Shown here piece by piece: positions 52,126 to 61,780 of a DNA stretch of 64,000 nt. Made by a program: the position numbers and the translations under genes. The first letter of the stretch is position 1. Every line of letters begins with the position of its first letter. This DNA comes from an uncultured Marinobacter sp. (GTDB taxonomy: Bacteria; Pseudomonadota; Gammaproteobacteria; Pseudomonadales; Oleiphilaceae), in NCBI RefSeq assembly GCF_947488835.1, contig NZ_CANLBK010000001.1:1-64000 (forward strand), read 5' to 3'. The notes under the pieces are model-generated. The model was given only the letters and a program-made list of their open reading frames with translations, searched no databases and had not been told where the DNA came from.

Positions 52126-52721
52126 ACGCCAACCAGTTTCTTAAAGCAGTAGCCCAATTGCAGGGATGGCGTGAATGCGCCTTCCTGCTGGCACTTGCCG
52201 AGCGCTCGTTTCCGAACTATGCGCTCTTTGCCGAAGCGGTTGACCTGAAAACCGGCGGCAAAATGCACCAGATACTCGATCTCGCCTGGGGCACACTTCA
52301 GGAAGATGTAGCCGAATCCGCCATACCGCAACTGCTGGTAAAGCTCGAAGCCTTGTCTCCGGATGTGGGGGCTTATGACGCTTATGGTGTATACCCGGCG
52401 TTTGATTTCTGTCAGCTGCTAGAGCAAGCGTTACTGAATCGACTGAATCCCTCAAAACACCGTGCGACAGAAGCCTCACAATTGGCAACGAGTACGGTAA
52501 TGAGTTTCATTGAGCTGTCTGAAGGTGACGGGCTGGAAGAATATGAGCTGGTCCGCCTGCTCGACTCACACCCCCTGATGAAAGAAGATAAAGCCTTTCA
52601 GCGCAACCTCGTGCTTGAGCTGAAACGCCAGCGCACCCCAGTAGAGCAATTTATTACCGAAGTACGGGAAACTGCTGCCAACGACGGCGTCAGTAATCTT
52701 GGTATCTCGCCAGGAGACTGA
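52122..52721 (+). CDS. YjaG family protein (DUF416)
   Basis: A 199-residue protein starting at the ATG that overlaps the dcd stop (ATGA). It shows [21 protein letters not shown] at the N terminus, a long helical middle part and [17 protein letters not shown] near the C terminus, consistent with the DUF416/YjaG family. It has no recognised catalytic motif and is of unknown function. The 4-nt overlap suggests translational coupling with dcd. Confidence 0.85.
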   Translation: MNANQFLKAVAQLQGWRECAFLLALAERSFPNYALFAEAVDLKTGGKMHQILDLAWGTLQEDVAESAIPQLLVKLEALSPDVGAYDAYGVYPAFDFCQLLEQALLNRLNPSKHRATEASQLATSTVMSFIELSEGDGLEEYELVRLLDSHPLMKEDKAFQRNLVLELKRQRTPVEQFITEVRETAANDGVSNLGISPGD

Positions 52722-52795
52722 ATCCTTCCCCGTCTTGGAACTGGTTTTCGCCACTCCCGCTAAATGTTCAGTACCGACCCTATGGATGCAACCCC

Positions 52796-54073
52796 ATGAA
52801 ACTCTCCACTTTTGGCCGTAAGTTCACCGCCGACGCAGGCATCACCTCGCTGATGGATGATCTGGGTAACGCCATGGCTTCTGGCGGCGACATGATCATG
52901 ATGGGGGGTGGGAATCCGGGGCACATCCCTGAAATTCAGGCGCGAGTGCAGGAAATTTTGGCGGACATGAGCAAGAGTGAAAGCGACGTTCGCCGGTTGG
53001 TGGGAATATACGATCCCCCCCAGGGAGAAAAGCAGTTTATTACGTCACTGGCAGACCTGCTAAGCCGAGAGTATGGCTGGGATCTGAAGCCGGAAAACAT
53101 CGCACTGACCAACGGCAGCCAGGCCGCTTTTTTCATGTTGTTTAACATGTTTGGTGGCGATTACGGCGAAGGCCAGCGAAAGCACATACTCCTGCCACTG
53201 GCGCCTGAGTACATAGGTTATGCCGATGCTGGTATTGAGCCGGGGTTATTTCACGCGGTGCAGCCCGATATTTCGTTCACCGATGCCCACGAATTCAAAT
53301 ACCGTGTGGACTTTGATGCGGTAGAAGTAACGGGAGAGACGGGGGCCATTTGTGTATCCCGACCAACTAACCCGACCGGCAACGTGGTGACCGACGAAGA
53401 GTTGGCCCGGTTAGAGGAGATGGCGCGTCAGCACAACATACCGCTGATTGTGGATGGGGCCTACGGCACACCTTTTCCAAGCCTGTTGTTTGTAGATGCC
53501 AAGCCCACCTGGAACGAACAGATTATCCTTTGTCTGAGTTTGTCCAAGCTTGGTTTGCCGGCTGCCCGCACCGGGATTGTGATTGCTTCAGCGCCCGTTA
53601 TCAAAGCGCTGTCTGGAATCAACGCGATCATGAACCTGGCAACAGGTAGCTTTGGTGCCATGCTGGCCGAGCCGCTGGTGCGTTCCGGAGAAATCCTCTC
53701 ATTGAGCCGGGATGTCGTTTGCCCGTTTTATAAGCGAAAGATGGAGCGGGCGGTAGCCGCGTTTCGTGAGGCCATGGGCGAAGACAGCTGTCGCTGGTAT
53801 GTGCACAAACCTGAGGGCGCCATGTTCCTGTGGCTGTGGTTCCCGGATTTGCCCATCACCAGTCTGGAGCTATACCAGCGGCTAAAAGCCCGGGGCGTTC
53901 TGGTGGTTTCAGGGCATTACTTCTTCCCGGGATTGCCGGAGGATGGCTGGAAACACCGTGATGAATGCTTGCGTGTGACCTATTCCCAGGACGACGAGCG
54001 GGTGGCTCAGGGGCTGCGCATTATTGCGGATGAAGTTAAAGCCGTGTGGGCCGAGGCGGGTCGGGAGGTTTAA
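52796..54073 (+). CDS. avtA: Valine-pyruvate aminotransferase
   Basis: A 425-residue PLP-dependent fold-type I aminotransferase. It has MMGGGNPGHIPEI at the N terminus, NGSQAAFFMLFNMFGG, SRPTNPTGNV, VDGAYGTPFP, and the PLP lysine in LSLSKLGLPAARTGIV (about residue 245). The C-terminal domain is complete. It interconverts valine and alanine. Its 3' end overlaps the convergent DUF3108 gene by 4 nt. Confidence 0.93.
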   Translation: MKLSTFGRKFTADAGITSLMDDLGNAMASGGDMIMMGGGNPGHIPEIQARVQEILADMSKSESDVRRLVGIYDPPQGEKQFITSLADLLSREYGWDLKPENIALTNGSQAAFFMLFNMFGGDYGEGQRKHILLPLAPEYIGYADAGIEPGLFHAVQPDISFTDAHEFKYRVDFDAVEVTGETGAICVSRPTNPTGNVVTDEELARLEEMARQHNIPLIVDGAYGTPFPSLLFVDAKPTWNEQIILCLSLSKLGLPAARTGIVIASAPVIKALSGINAIMNLATGSFGAMLAEPLVRSGEILSLSRDVVCPFYKRKMERAVAAFREAMGEDSCRWYVHKPEGAMFLWLWFPDLPITSLELYQRLKARGVLVVSGHYFFPGLPEDGWKHRDECLRVTYSQDDERVAQGLRIIADEVKAVWAEAGREV

Positions 54074-54822
54074 CCTCCCAGGTCCACGCTCTTGAGTTTG
54101 AGTTCATACTTGCTGCCGTCTGGCTCAACCTGAAGCAGACGCACCAGTACGAACTGGCTGGCCGGATCAAACCACATCAAGGTTTCGCGTTTGGAGTTTT
54201 CACGAACCTTCTCGGCTTTGAGTAGTGATGATTGGGCGCCATCTGAACTGCTTGCGTTGTCGTTCACAACGGCAAACCGCTCACTGTCAATCTTACCGCG
54301 ATCCAGAACCTGATACTCCATCTCGCGCTTTCCGTTCAGAACATCCTGGTGCAGTTGCACCTGAAAGCCAAGAGGATCGAGAATACCTTCCTGCAGCTCT
54401 ACTTTGAATGATTTACCCCTGTAATCTCCCGTGGCTACTCCGGCCTTCCAATCGAAATCGATAGATTGGGTTCTGTCTTTAATAAGGAAGCCAGACAAGC
54501 GATATCGATACCTGAGGGGAACAACCTTGCCATCCTCCCATTTAAGTATCAGAGACTCGTCCAGATCGGCAATAAAAGACTTTACCTCTGTGCGGTACAG
54601 CCAGACATCATTGCCCTGGGAGGTGAGGATGCGTTTGGCGCTGCCATTCAGGGAGACGCCCTTTTCCATGGATGCGCCATAACTGACTTCAAAAGGAAAT
54701 AAATCCGGGGCTGGCTCTGCCTGTGCAGCGTTACTTGGCAGCAGTGCGAGCGCGCACAGGAGGCTGGCTGCGATGTTTCGGCCTGTTTTCAGGGAGGGCG
54801 CAATAACTAGAGCTGGAAACAT
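54070..54822 (-). CDS. DUF3108 family secreted protein
   Basis: A 250-residue protein with a signal peptide ending near NAAQA (about residue 35). The mature part matches the DUF3108 family in length and pattern (FEVSYGASMEKGVSLNG, and a C-terminal REMEYQVLDRGKI segment). It is periplasmic and of unknown function. It lies 84 nt after purN on the same strand, the usual gammaproteobacterial neighbourhood. Confidence 0.85.
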   Translation of the reverse strand: MFPALVIAPSLKTGRNIAASLLCALALLPSNAAQAEPAPDLFPFEVSYGASMEKGVSLNGSAKRILTSQGNDVWLYRTEVKSFIADLDESLILKWEDGKVVPLRYRYRLSGFLIKDRTQSIDFDWKAGVATGDYRGKSFKVELQEGILDPLGFQVQLHQDVLNGKREMEYQVLDRGKIDSERFAVVNDNASSSDGAQSSLLKAEKVRENSKRETLMWFDPASQFVLVRLLQVEPDGSKYELKLKSVDLGG

Positions 54823-54906
54823 GTCGTTGACCTCGAGTCCTTCAAGTATGCTGAAAGTCTAGCGGGTCGGTGGGCATCACGTGGTGACAGTCTGTTAAGG
54901 TGCGCC

Positions 54907-55569
54907 TCAACTGTCGGAGAGGCGCATGGGTTTTTCCATAACCTGGCCATCGAACAGCACGTAGTCGCTGCCCAGTTGTATTCGGCCTTCGCAGAACCAG
55001 CGCACCACGATTGGGTACAGCAGGTGCTCTTTAAGCTGCACTTTTTCGGCAAGCGAATCACTTGTGTCATCTGGCATCACAGAGACCTCTGCTTGCGCAA
55101 TCACCGGGCCGCCGTCCAGTTCCTCGGTTACGAAGTGAATTGAGACACCGTGAGTACTGTCACCAGCATCCAGCACTCTTTGGTGAGTGTTCAGGCCGGT
55201 GTACTTTGGCAAAAGCGATGGGTGAATGTTCAGCAGTTTGCCGCGGAATGCCTGTACAAAGCTCGGGGTGAGGATTCGCATAAAGCCTGCAAGTACGATG
55301 ACATCCGGGCTGTAGCGCAGAATGTGAGCGATTAGAGCAGCGTCGAACTCGTCTCGAGAGCCAAATCCTTTATGATCAACGACAAAGGTTTCAATGTTGG
55401 CTTGGGCGGCGCGTTCAAGGGCAAACGCTTTGGGCTGGTTGCAGCCCAAAGCGATGACCTGGCCCGGAAAATCCCGTTCCCGGCTTGCGTCTACCAAGGC
55501 CTGGAAATTGGTCCCGCTGCCGGAAGCCAATACCAGAATTTTGGGTAGAGTTGGTTGGTCTGCCTTCAT
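54907..55569 (-). CDS. purN: Phosphoribosylglycinamide formyltransferase
   Basis: A 220-residue enzyme of purine synthesis. The phosphate-binding motif is [16 protein letters not shown] near residue 13. The catalytic and folate-binding part has [13 protein letters not shown] and [19 protein letters not shown], with the His-containing [20 protein letters not shown]. The start overlaps purM by 4 nt. Confidence 0.97.
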   Translation of the reverse strand: MKADQPTLPKILVLASGSGTNFQALVDASRERDFPGQVIALGCNQPKAFALERAAQANIETFVVDHKGFGSRDEFDAALIAHILRYSPDVIVLAGFMRILTPSFVQAFRGKLLNIHPSLLPKYTGLNTHQRVLDAGDSTHGVSIHFVTEELDGGPVIAQAEVSVMPDDTSDSLAEKVQLKEHLLYPIVVRWFCEGRIQLGSDYVLFDGQVMEKPMRLSDS

Positions 55570-56630
55570 TCTGACAGCAGCCCCGGTGCATAGCGCACTA
55601 CCGCGTCTTCTTCAGGGTTCTCAGCGCGCTCAATAGCGCCCACCTGCCAGGCAGTCTCTCCGAGCGCCTTCAGGGTATCCAGAGCCAGTTCTTTCTGGCT
55701 ATGTGGGATGCAAACGATCATACCAATGCCGCAGTTAAAGGTGCGGTACATTTCTTCAATGGCAACACCACCCGCCTCTTTAAGCCATTGGAATACGGGA
55801 GGTAGCTCCCAACTTGTGGTATCGATAGCAGCAACCATACCTTTGGGCAGAACTCTGGGGATGTTTTCTGGTAAACCGCCACCCGTGATGTGGGAGAGAG
55901 CGTTTACGTCCACCTGCTGAATGAGCTTCAGCACGTTTTTGACGTAGATCCGTGTGGGCTCCATCAGTGCATTTTCAAGAGTGGTATCGCCAATAGGCTG
56001 CTTAAGGTCGGCGCTGCTAACCTCAAGGATCTTGCGAATCAGTGAGTAACCATTGGAGTGGGGGCCTGACGATGCCAGTGCCAGCAGCACGTCGCCTTCG
56101 CGCACATTACTGCCATCTATAATTTCGCTGCGCTCTGCTACGCCAACGCAGAAGCCGGCCAGGTCGTAGTCGTCGCCTTCATACATGCCCGGCATTTCAG
56201 CCGTTTCGCCACCTACCAGCGCGCAGCCGGACTGTTCGCAGCCTTCGCCAATTCCAGCCACTACCTTCGCGGCTATGTCTATGTTCAGTTTTCCAGTGGC
56301 GTAGTAGTCCAGGAAGAACAAGGGCTCTGCGCCACCTACGATAAGATCGTTCACGCACATGGCGACCAGATCAATACCAATGCTGTCATGCTTTTCGAGT
56401 TGCATGGCCAGTCTGAGCTTTGTGCCCACGCCATCGGTGCCAGACACCATGATGGGTTCTTTGTACCCTGGAGGGATCGCGACCATGGCACCAAACCCGC
56501 CAAGTCCTCCCAGAACCTCAGGGCGCCGGGTACGTGCGGCGGTTTCCTTGATACGGCTGACAAGTTCATTACCGGCGTCAATATCAACGCCCGCATCGCG
56601 GTAGGTCAGGGAAGGCTTCTGTTCGCTCAT
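55566..56630 (-). CDS. purM: Phosphoribosylformylglycinamidine cyclo-ligase
   Basis: A 354-residue AIR synthetase. It has [45 protein letters not shown], the [16 protein letters not shown] metal region and [11 protein letters not shown]. The ATG at 56630 gives the standard MSEQ start; a TTG 15 nt upstream is less likely. It acts one step after the FGAM synthetase and forms an operon with purN. Confidence 0.97.
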   Translation of the reverse strand: MSEQKPSLTYRDAGVDIDAGNELVSRIKETAARTRRPEVLGGLGGFGAMVAIPPGYKEPIMVSGTDGVGTKLRLAMQLEKHDSIGIDLVAMCVNDLIVGGAEPLFFLDYYATGKLNIDIAAKVVAGIGEGCEQSGCALVGGETAEMPGMYEGDDYDLAGFCVGVAERSEIIDGSNVREGDVLLALASSGPHSNGYSLIRKILEVSSADLKQPIGDTTLENALMEPTRIYVKNVLKLIQQVDVNALSHITGGGLPENIPRVLPKGMVAAIDTTSWELPPVFQWLKEAGGVAIEEMYRTFNCGIGMIVCIPHSQKELALDTLKALGETAWQVGAIERAENPEEDAVVRYAPGLLSE

Positions 56631-56846
56631 GGGAATCTTAACCAATTAGGCAAGTGGGTCAGGCCGCGGATTTTAACAGGTGCGGTGTGGGGGTCCAAGT
56701 GCAATTGCTGCGAGCGAGTGCAGATTCGACGAGTAACTGTGCAGTCCGGGGTGGACAAGATTGCATTTCAGCAACCCGGGTCGGCTACTCAGGCTCCGGG
56801 CCATGGTGTATCCTATGCGCCATTCATGCGAACAGCAGGGTGTTTC

Positions 56847-58172
56847 ATGCCAGTACCAAACAAGATCCGGGCTTTAAAGCCCTCACCAGCCCTTTGGCTT
56901 GCCATTTTTTGTGCCTTTATGCTGGCAACATCTACCCCAGCGACGGCCGTTACGGTATCAGGGCTTTATACAGTAGAGGTTCCTGTGGCCGGCTCCGGCC
57001 CGGGTGCTCTAGCACAGGGCTATGCAGATGGATTGGCTCGGGTTTTTGTGCGAATTTCCGGTACCCGTGAGGTGCTTGCGCTGGATGGTGCCAAGGCATT
57101 GATGGCGGATGCGGAGTCCTTGCTGCTGTCCTATCAGGTGCTTCGTGGCGCAAATGGTGATAGCCGGCTGACGATGGCCTTTGGTGCGGTGGGCGTAAAC
57201 CGTGCTCTCGCGTCGATTGATGCCCCAGTGTGGGGTGCAAACCGGCCTTTGACTCTGGCGTGGGTCGCTGTTGAGGATCGTGGTGTTCGCAGGCTAGTGA
57301 CGGGCTCCGGTGGAGATATGACAAATAGTGGAGACTCCGGAATCTGGTCTTCCGCGTTTGCCCGAGCGGCTGAGGAGCGAGGGCTTCCCGTGACACTTCC
57401 ACCGGCGGAATTCAGCGATAACAGAGAGTTGTTGTCGGACATTTGGGGGCAGTTCACCAGTCGTGTGCGCAGCGCATCAGAGGGCGTTGAGCATGATGTG
57501 CTTGCCCTGGTTCGTGTTAGCCGCTCTGGCAGCCAGTGGCGTGCAGGCTGGGTATTTGAAGGCGCAAAGCTCAACAACAGTGAAGAGTCGGTCAGTGCCG
57601 ATACGCGGGAAGCTTTGGCGGAGGCGCTGGTTAATCGTTGGGCAGAATTGTACGCCAGTCGTTACGCTGTTGCAGCCGGTGAGGTTGGAGACTTGCCGCA
57701 GGTTGATATTGTACTGCGGGGTGTTACCTCAGTTACGGACTATGGCAAGGCTACTCAGGTTCTTGAGGGGCTAACGCCTGTGGTAAGTGCAGGGGCTTCG
57801 CGAGTCAAGGGTGAGCAATTAACACTCAGGGTGGCATTTTCCGGTGAGCTCGATCAACTCAAGGAATACATTGCTCTGGATTCAAGGTTCGTGCCTGTTG
57901 AGGGTGAACCTCAGGATATGCGGCAGTCTCGTTTGACGCCACCTGAAACCCCCGCAAAGCCAGCCCAGTCGCAAGCCGGGCAGAGCAGCCCAGAGGCGGC
58001 TCCAGAAATAAAAGCAGACACAGAAGCGGGTTCTGCTGAGCAATCCAAGTATACCTACCAGCCATCTCCTGTAGATGAAGAGGAGGCGGAGCAGGCATTC
58101 GAATCGCTCTATCAAGTTCTCTATTACCGCTGGCAGCCCGTGCCGGTTATTGTGAATGATGGCGGGCAGTAA
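56847..58172 (+). CDS. DUF2066 family secreted protein
   Basis: A 441-residue protein with a signal peptide (hydrophobic stretch ending ATA near residue 29). The mature part matches DUF2066: VSGLYTVEVPVAGSGPGALAQG split by a turn, GLARVFVRISG, and QVLRGANGDSRLTMAF. The C terminus has a Pro/Ala/Glu-rich stretch (about 365-400) before a last conserved block with YQVLYYRWQPVPVIV. The ATG at 56847 has AGGG upstream; a longer frame back into the purM region is rejected. Function unknown. It is commonly found between purM and hda. Confidence 0.85.
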   Translation: MPVPNKIRALKPSPALWLAIFCAFMLATSTPATAVTVSGLYTVEVPVAGSGPGALAQGYADGLARVFVRISGTREVLALDGAKALMADAESLLLSYQVLRGANGDSRLTMAFGAVGVNRALASIDAPVWGANRPLTLAWVAVEDRGVRRLVTGSGGDMTNSGDSGIWSSAFARAAEERGLPVTLPPAEFSDNRELLSDIWGQFTSRVRSASEGVEHDVLALVRVSRSGSQWRAGWVFEGAKLNNSEESVSADTREALAEALVNRWAELYASRYAVAAGEVGDLPQVDIVLRGVTSVTDYGKATQVLEGLTPVVSAGASRVKGEQLTLRVAFSGELDQLKEYIALDSRFVPVEGEPQDMRQSRLTPPETPAKPAQSQAGQSSPEAAPEIKADTEAGSAEQSKYTYQPSPVDEEEAEQAFESLYQVLYYRWQPVPVIVNDGGQ

Positions 58173-58193
58173 GCCGCAACCGGAGGCAGCTCA

Positions 58194-58754
58194 GTGAACA
58201 CATACGCCTGGCGCTGGATTCCCAATGCTTTGACGTTTGTGCGCATATTGCTGATTGCTCCTTTTGCAAGGGCGTTACTGGTGCATGAGTACCGCCTTGC
58301 TTTGCTTATCTTTGCTGTCGCGTCGTTGACAGATGGTCTTGATGGTTTCCTTGCACGTCATTTCAACTGGCGTTCGCGTTTTGGTGCTGTGGCCGACCCC
58401 TTGGCCGACAAGGCTCTATTGATCACAGCCTATCTGGTGTTGACATACACATCTGTACTGCCGTTGTGGTTGTTCGCACTGATACTCGGGCGGGATCTTC
58501 TGATTGTTGGTGGTGCACTGGTTTATCATTACCGAATCGGCCGCTTTGAAATGGAACCCAGTATGCCTGGAAAGTTGAATACCCTGGTTCAGGTTCTGGT
58601 AATTTTGGGCGTGATTATTGTTATGGCGGGTTTGCCGGTGCAGCCCGTGTGGATGGATGTCGGAATCTGGCTGGTTGCAGCTTCAGCTGTGTTTAGTGGA
58701 GGCCATTACGTAGTTGTCTGGGGTGCACGAGCATGGAGGGCCAGTCAGTCGTGA
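58194..58754 (+). CDS. CDP-alcohol phosphatidyltransferase family protein
   Basis: A 186-residue membrane enzyme with about five transmembrane segments. The catalytic motif DG-x2-AR-x8-G-x3-D-x3-D is present, starting DGFLARHFNWRS and ending GAVADPLADK (about residues 48-72). It resembles PgsA/CLS-type enzymes that move a phosphatidyl group to an alcohol, such as glycerol 3-phosphate. The exact acceptor is uncertain. It starts at GTG, preceded by GGAGG. It overlaps hda by 4 nt. Confidence 0.88.
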   Translation: MNTYAWRWIPNALTFVRILLIAPFARALLVHEYRLALLIFAVASLTDGLDGFLARHFNWRSRFGAVADPLADKALLITAYLVLTYTSVLPLWLFALILGRDLLIVGGALVYHYRIGRFEMEPSMPGKLNTLVQVLVILGVIIVMAGLPVQPVWMDVGIWLVAASAVFSGGHYVVVWGARAWRASQS

Positions 58755-59449
58755 GCGCATCGCAACTGGTTCTTGGTGTCCGGCTTCGGGACGATGCACG
58801 TTTCGATAATTTTCACGGGGATCGCAACCGGGAAGCTGCGCAGCGGCTGTCATCGGTGTTCAGTCAGCCTGAAGGGCTGCCGGTGGTGGTGGTCTGCGGC
58901 GATTCCGATACGGGTAAAAGCCACCTGTTACAGGCAGCTTGCCACCATGGAGAAGCCGACGGAAAAACAGCCGTGTGTATCAGTATTGCCGAGCTGGAAC
59001 CTTTCGGGCCAGACGCGCTTGCGGGGCTGGACACCATGGATGTTGTCGCGCTTGATGATCTGGATCGGATAGCCGGTAAAGCAGACTGGGAAGAGGCGGT
59101 TTTTCACCTTTATAACCGCCTGCACGACGGTGGGCGTATGCTCGTTGTCAGTCTCTCTGAGGTCCCTGCCTCCTTGCCCTTTGTATTGCCAGATCTGGTC
59201 TCTCGGTTGCATCACGGTGTTACGGTGCAGCTTGGGATTTACCGTGATGATGATCGGTTAAGGATACTCATGGCCCGTGCCGAACAGCGCGGGCTAACAA
59301 TGACGGACGACGTTGCAGGCTTTATTATGCGCCGTGCTCCACGGCGTCTCGGAGAATTGTTGAGCATTCTCGATACCCTCGATGAAAATTCCCTGCAAGC
59401 ACAGCGACGTCTCACTATTCCGTTCGTGAAAACGGTCATGCAGTGGTGA
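58751..59449 (+). CDS. hda: DnaA regulatory inactivator Hda
   Basis: A 232-residue AAA+ protein that promotes hydrolysis of DnaA-ATP after initiation. The N terminus SASQLVLGVRLRDDARFDNF carries the clamp-binding motif QLVLGV. Walker A is GDSDTGKSH, Walker B VVALDDLD, and the DnaA-like domain III part follows. I chose the GTG at 58751 because GGAGGG lies 9 nt upstream; an ATG at 58733 would add six residues. Confidence 0.93.
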   Translation: MSASQLVLGVRLRDDARFDNFHGDRNREAAQRLSSVFSQPEGLPVVVVCGDSDTGKSHLLQAACHHGEADGKTAVCISIAELEPFGPDALAGLDTMDVVALDDLDRIAGKADWEEAVFHLYNRLHDGGRMLVVSLSEVPASLPFVLPDLVSRLHHGVTVQLGIYRDDDRLRILMARAEQRGLTMTDDVAGFIMRRAPRRLGELLSILDTLDENSLQAQRRLTIPFVKTVMQW

Positions 59450-59531
59450 GTCAAAGGCACAGGCATAACCAAACACAAAAACAGCAATCAAACGATAAGA
59501 CGCTGAGTAAAGCGCCAGATGGAGAAATGAC

Positions 59532-60329
59532 ATGAGACGGGTAGTATTCAACCAAAAAGGTGGAGTCGGAAAATCCAGTATTACCTGCAACCTGGCAGCG
59601 ATCAGCGCGGCAAGAGGCAAGCGCACGCTGGTTGTTGATTTGGACCCCCAAGGTAACTCAACGCATTATCTCTTAGGCAAACCTGCGAGCGAGCTCAAAG
59701 ATACGGTTGCAGACATGCTGGAACAAACGGTGGCCTTCAAGGTATTCAATCGGCGTCCGGAGGAATTTGTTCACGCGTCGCCGTTCCGAAACCTCTATGT
59801 GTTGCCCTCTAGCCCGGAGTTGGATTTTCTTGAGCGTAAGCTGGAAGCGAAGCATAAAATTTACAAGCTGCGGGAAGCCCTCAAAAAGCTGGGTGAGTCC
59901 TTCGACGAAATCTACATCGACACGGCACCGGCTCTGAACTTCTACACCCGTTCGGCACTTATCGCGGCTCAGCGCTGCCTGATCCCATTTGATTGTGATG
60001 ATTTTTCTCGTCAGGCGCTATACAACATTCTCAATGAAATTAGAGATCTGCAGGAAGATCATAACGAAGAGCTGGTGGTGGAAGGTATTGTCGCCAACCA
60101 GTTCCAGCCCAGGGCCAGCCTGCCCAAGAAGCTGGTGAAAGAGCTGATCGAAGAAGGATTGCCAGTGCTGCCCGTACGCTTGTCAGCGTCTGTAAAAATG
60201 AAAGAGTCTCACCAGTGTCGGCAGCCGCTTATTTACATGGCTCCAAAGCACGCCCTCACAAAGCAGTTTGAAGATCTGTATCGCGTATTGAGTGGCGAGA
60301 CGGTCGAGCTGGAACCTTTGGCGGATTGA
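59532..60329 (+). CDS. ParA family ATPase (orphan)
   Basis: A 265-residue deviant-Walker ATPase. The motif KGGVGKSSITCNL is at residues 9-21, the Walker A' region DLDPQGNSTH near 37, and Walker B IYIDTAPAL near 135. No parB, cognate centromere-like repeat or chromosome origin lies nearby, so it is probably not the chromosome segregation ParA. It may position another cargo. It follows hda by 82 nt and precedes a YqcC gene by 9 nt. Confidence 0.88.
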   Translation: MRRVVFNQKGGVGKSSITCNLAAISAARGKRTLVVDLDPQGNSTHYLLGKPASELKDTVADMLEQTVAFKVFNRRPEEFVHASPFRNLYVLPSSPELDFLERKLEAKHKIYKLREALKKLGESFDEIYIDTAPALNFYTRSALIAAQRCLIPFDCDDFSRQALYNILNEIRDLQEDHNEELVVEGIVANQFQPRASLPKKLVKELIEEGLPVLPVRLSASVKMKESHQCRQPLIYMAPKHALTKQFEDLYRVLSGETVELEPLAD

Positions 60330-60338
60330 GGAGGGGTT

Positions 60339-60674
60339 ATGGCCGGCACCGGTGACGTGACAGGGCGGGTGGCAGATTGCCTTCTCGGAATTGAAATAGA
60401 GCTGCGCAAACTTGACATGTGGGCGGCTGAACGCCCGCCAGCAGAGGCATTCGACAGCACTGAGCCCTTCTGCATCGACACACTGGCATTTACCCAGTGG
60501 ATTCAATTTGTATTTCTCGAGCGCATGAAGTTCATTGTTGAAAACGGCCACCCTTTGCCCAGGGTGTCTGGCATTGCGCCCATGGCAGAAGAGTACTTTC
60601 GTGGTCTTCCTGAGTCAGGGCAGGGGTTGATACAGGAGCTTGAGGCAGTTGATCAGCTACTCTCGGGTAGCTGA
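60339..60674 (+). CDS. yqcC: YqcC family protein (DUF446)
   Basis: A 111-residue helical protein matching the YqcC family: VADCLLGIEIELRKLDMW at the N terminus, FCIDTLAFTQWIQFVFLERM in the middle and GNGHPLP-like ENGHPLPRVSGIAPMAEEYF. The family function is unknown. It lies 9 nt after the ParA gene and is almost surely co-translated with it. The start is preceded by GAGGAGGGG. Confidence 0.85.
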   Translation: MAGTGDVTGRVADCLLGIEIELRKLDMWAAERPPAEAFDSTEPFCIDTLAFTQWIQFVFLERMKFIVENGHPLPRVSGIAPMAEEYFRGLPESGQGLIQELEAVDQLLSGS

Positions 60675-60705
60675 TCAACTGTGCTTGAATGGTGAACAGC
60701 CCGGT

Positions 60706-61545
60706 TCAGTCCAGGCGCATGGATAGGTCAATTGCTTTGACATCTTTGGTCAGCGCGCCAATGGAAATATAGTCGACACCGGTTTCTGCAATAGGAACCA
60801 ATGTGTCTGTATTGATACCTCCCGAAGCTTCCAGTTTTGCCCGCCCTCCGGTCATGGCGACGGCAGTGCGCAGATCTTCCATGGAAAACTCGTCAAGCAT
60901 GATGATGTCAGCTCCGGCACTGAGCGCTTGCTCCAGTTCTGTCAAATTTTCGGTTTCCACTTCTACGGGTTTTCCTGGTGCGATTCTGTGGGCTGCTGTT
61001 ATAGCGTCGGCGATGGAACCGCAGGCGGAAATATGGTTTTCTTTGATCAGAAATGCATCCCAAAGCCCCAGACGGTGATTGTGGCAGCCGCCGCAGGTTA
61101 CCGCGTATTTCTGGGCGAGCCGCAATCCGGGCAGTGTCTTCCGGGTATCCAGAAGGTGAACACTGGTATGCGCCACACGCTCAGCGTAGCCCGCACAGTT
61201 TGTTGCAACCCCTGAAAGCGTTTGCAGCCAGTTCAGTGCGGCCCTCTCAGCGGTTAAAAGGCTCCGGGCGGTGCCCTTCATGCGAAACAGAACCTGGTTG
61301 GGCGACGCGGATTCACCATCCTCGATTAGCCACTCCAGAGTGACCGAGCTGTCTACCTGGCGGAACACTTCATTCACCCATTCGCGCCCTGCGATGTGGG
61401 CCCGCTCCCGGGTAATAACATGACCTGTAGCCTGCTTTTCCAGTGGGATAAGTTGAGCTGTAATATCGCCATCGCCGATATCTTCTCGCAGGCTCGCTGC
61501 GACGGATTCAATTCGTGACTGGCGTAGGCGTTCGGTGAAATTCAT
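60706..61545 (-). CDS. nadC: Nicotinate-nucleotide pyrophosphorylase (carboxylating)
   Basis: A 279-residue quinolinate phosphoribosyltransferase of NAD synthesis. It has [36 protein letters not shown] split by a turn, [17 protein letters not shown] with basic quinolinate ligands, [10 protein letters not shown] and the C-terminal [13 protein letters not shown] chose the ATG at 61545, for which GGA lies 9 nt upstream; an ATG at 61551 is possible. Confidence 0.96.
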   Translation of the reverse strand: MNFTERLRQSRIESVAASLREDIGDGDITAQLIPLEKQATGHVITRERAHIAGREWVNEVFRQVDSSVTLEWLIEDGESASPNQVLFRMKGTARSLLTAERAALNWLQTLSGVATNCAGYAERVAHTSVHLLDTRKTLPGLRLAQKYAVTCGGCHNHRLGLWDAFLIKENHISACGSIADAITAAHRIAPGKPVEVETENLTELEQALSAGADIIMLDEFSMEDLRTAVAMTGGRAKLEASGGINTDTLVPIAETGVDYISIGALTKDVKAIDLSMRLD

Positions 61546-61611
61546 GGTCATGCATCCGCTTGTGTCTGGGGCCAAAGTGCTCTGAATGAGTTGAGGAGCA
61601 TGATTCTATAG

Positions 61612-61623
61612 ACCGCTAGCGGT
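61612..61623. promoter_or_regulatory. 12-bp perfect palindrome upstream of nadC (candidate operator)
   Basis: ACCGCTAGCGGT is a perfect palindrome about 67 nt upstream of the nadC start. On the minus strand it is followed at once by CTATAGAATC, which could hold a -10 box (TATAGA or TAGAAT). A repressor overlapping the nadC promoter would fit, but no regulator is identified. Confidence 0.35.
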
Positions 61624-61663
61624 TTCGCCAAATTCTGCCAAGATTGTGATCTGGGTCCGCTCT

Positions 61664-61697
61664 ACACAAAAGGTGACAATTTCTGACACAAGGTGAC
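61664..61697. repeat. Direct repeat ACACAA(AA)GGTGAC upstream of the DUF1631 gene
   Basis: Two copies, ACACAAAAGGTGAC (61664-61677) and ACACAAGGTGAC (61686-61697), lie with their GGTGAC cores 20 bp apart, close to two helical turns. They are in the nadC/DUF1631 divergent gap and could be an activator or repressor site. No family match is known to me. Confidence 0.4.
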
Positions 61698-61780
61698 GCA
61701 ACTAACTCGTATGATATGTAATCCGAGTAGTTTCTTAGCGATGCTCAGGCGTTTCACGTACCTTGGCTGAGGGGTAATCA

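Noticed and set aside
56388..56846. N-terminal extension of the DUF2066 frame into purM
   Set aside because: It overlaps purM on the opposite strand, and the signal peptide begins only at 56847.
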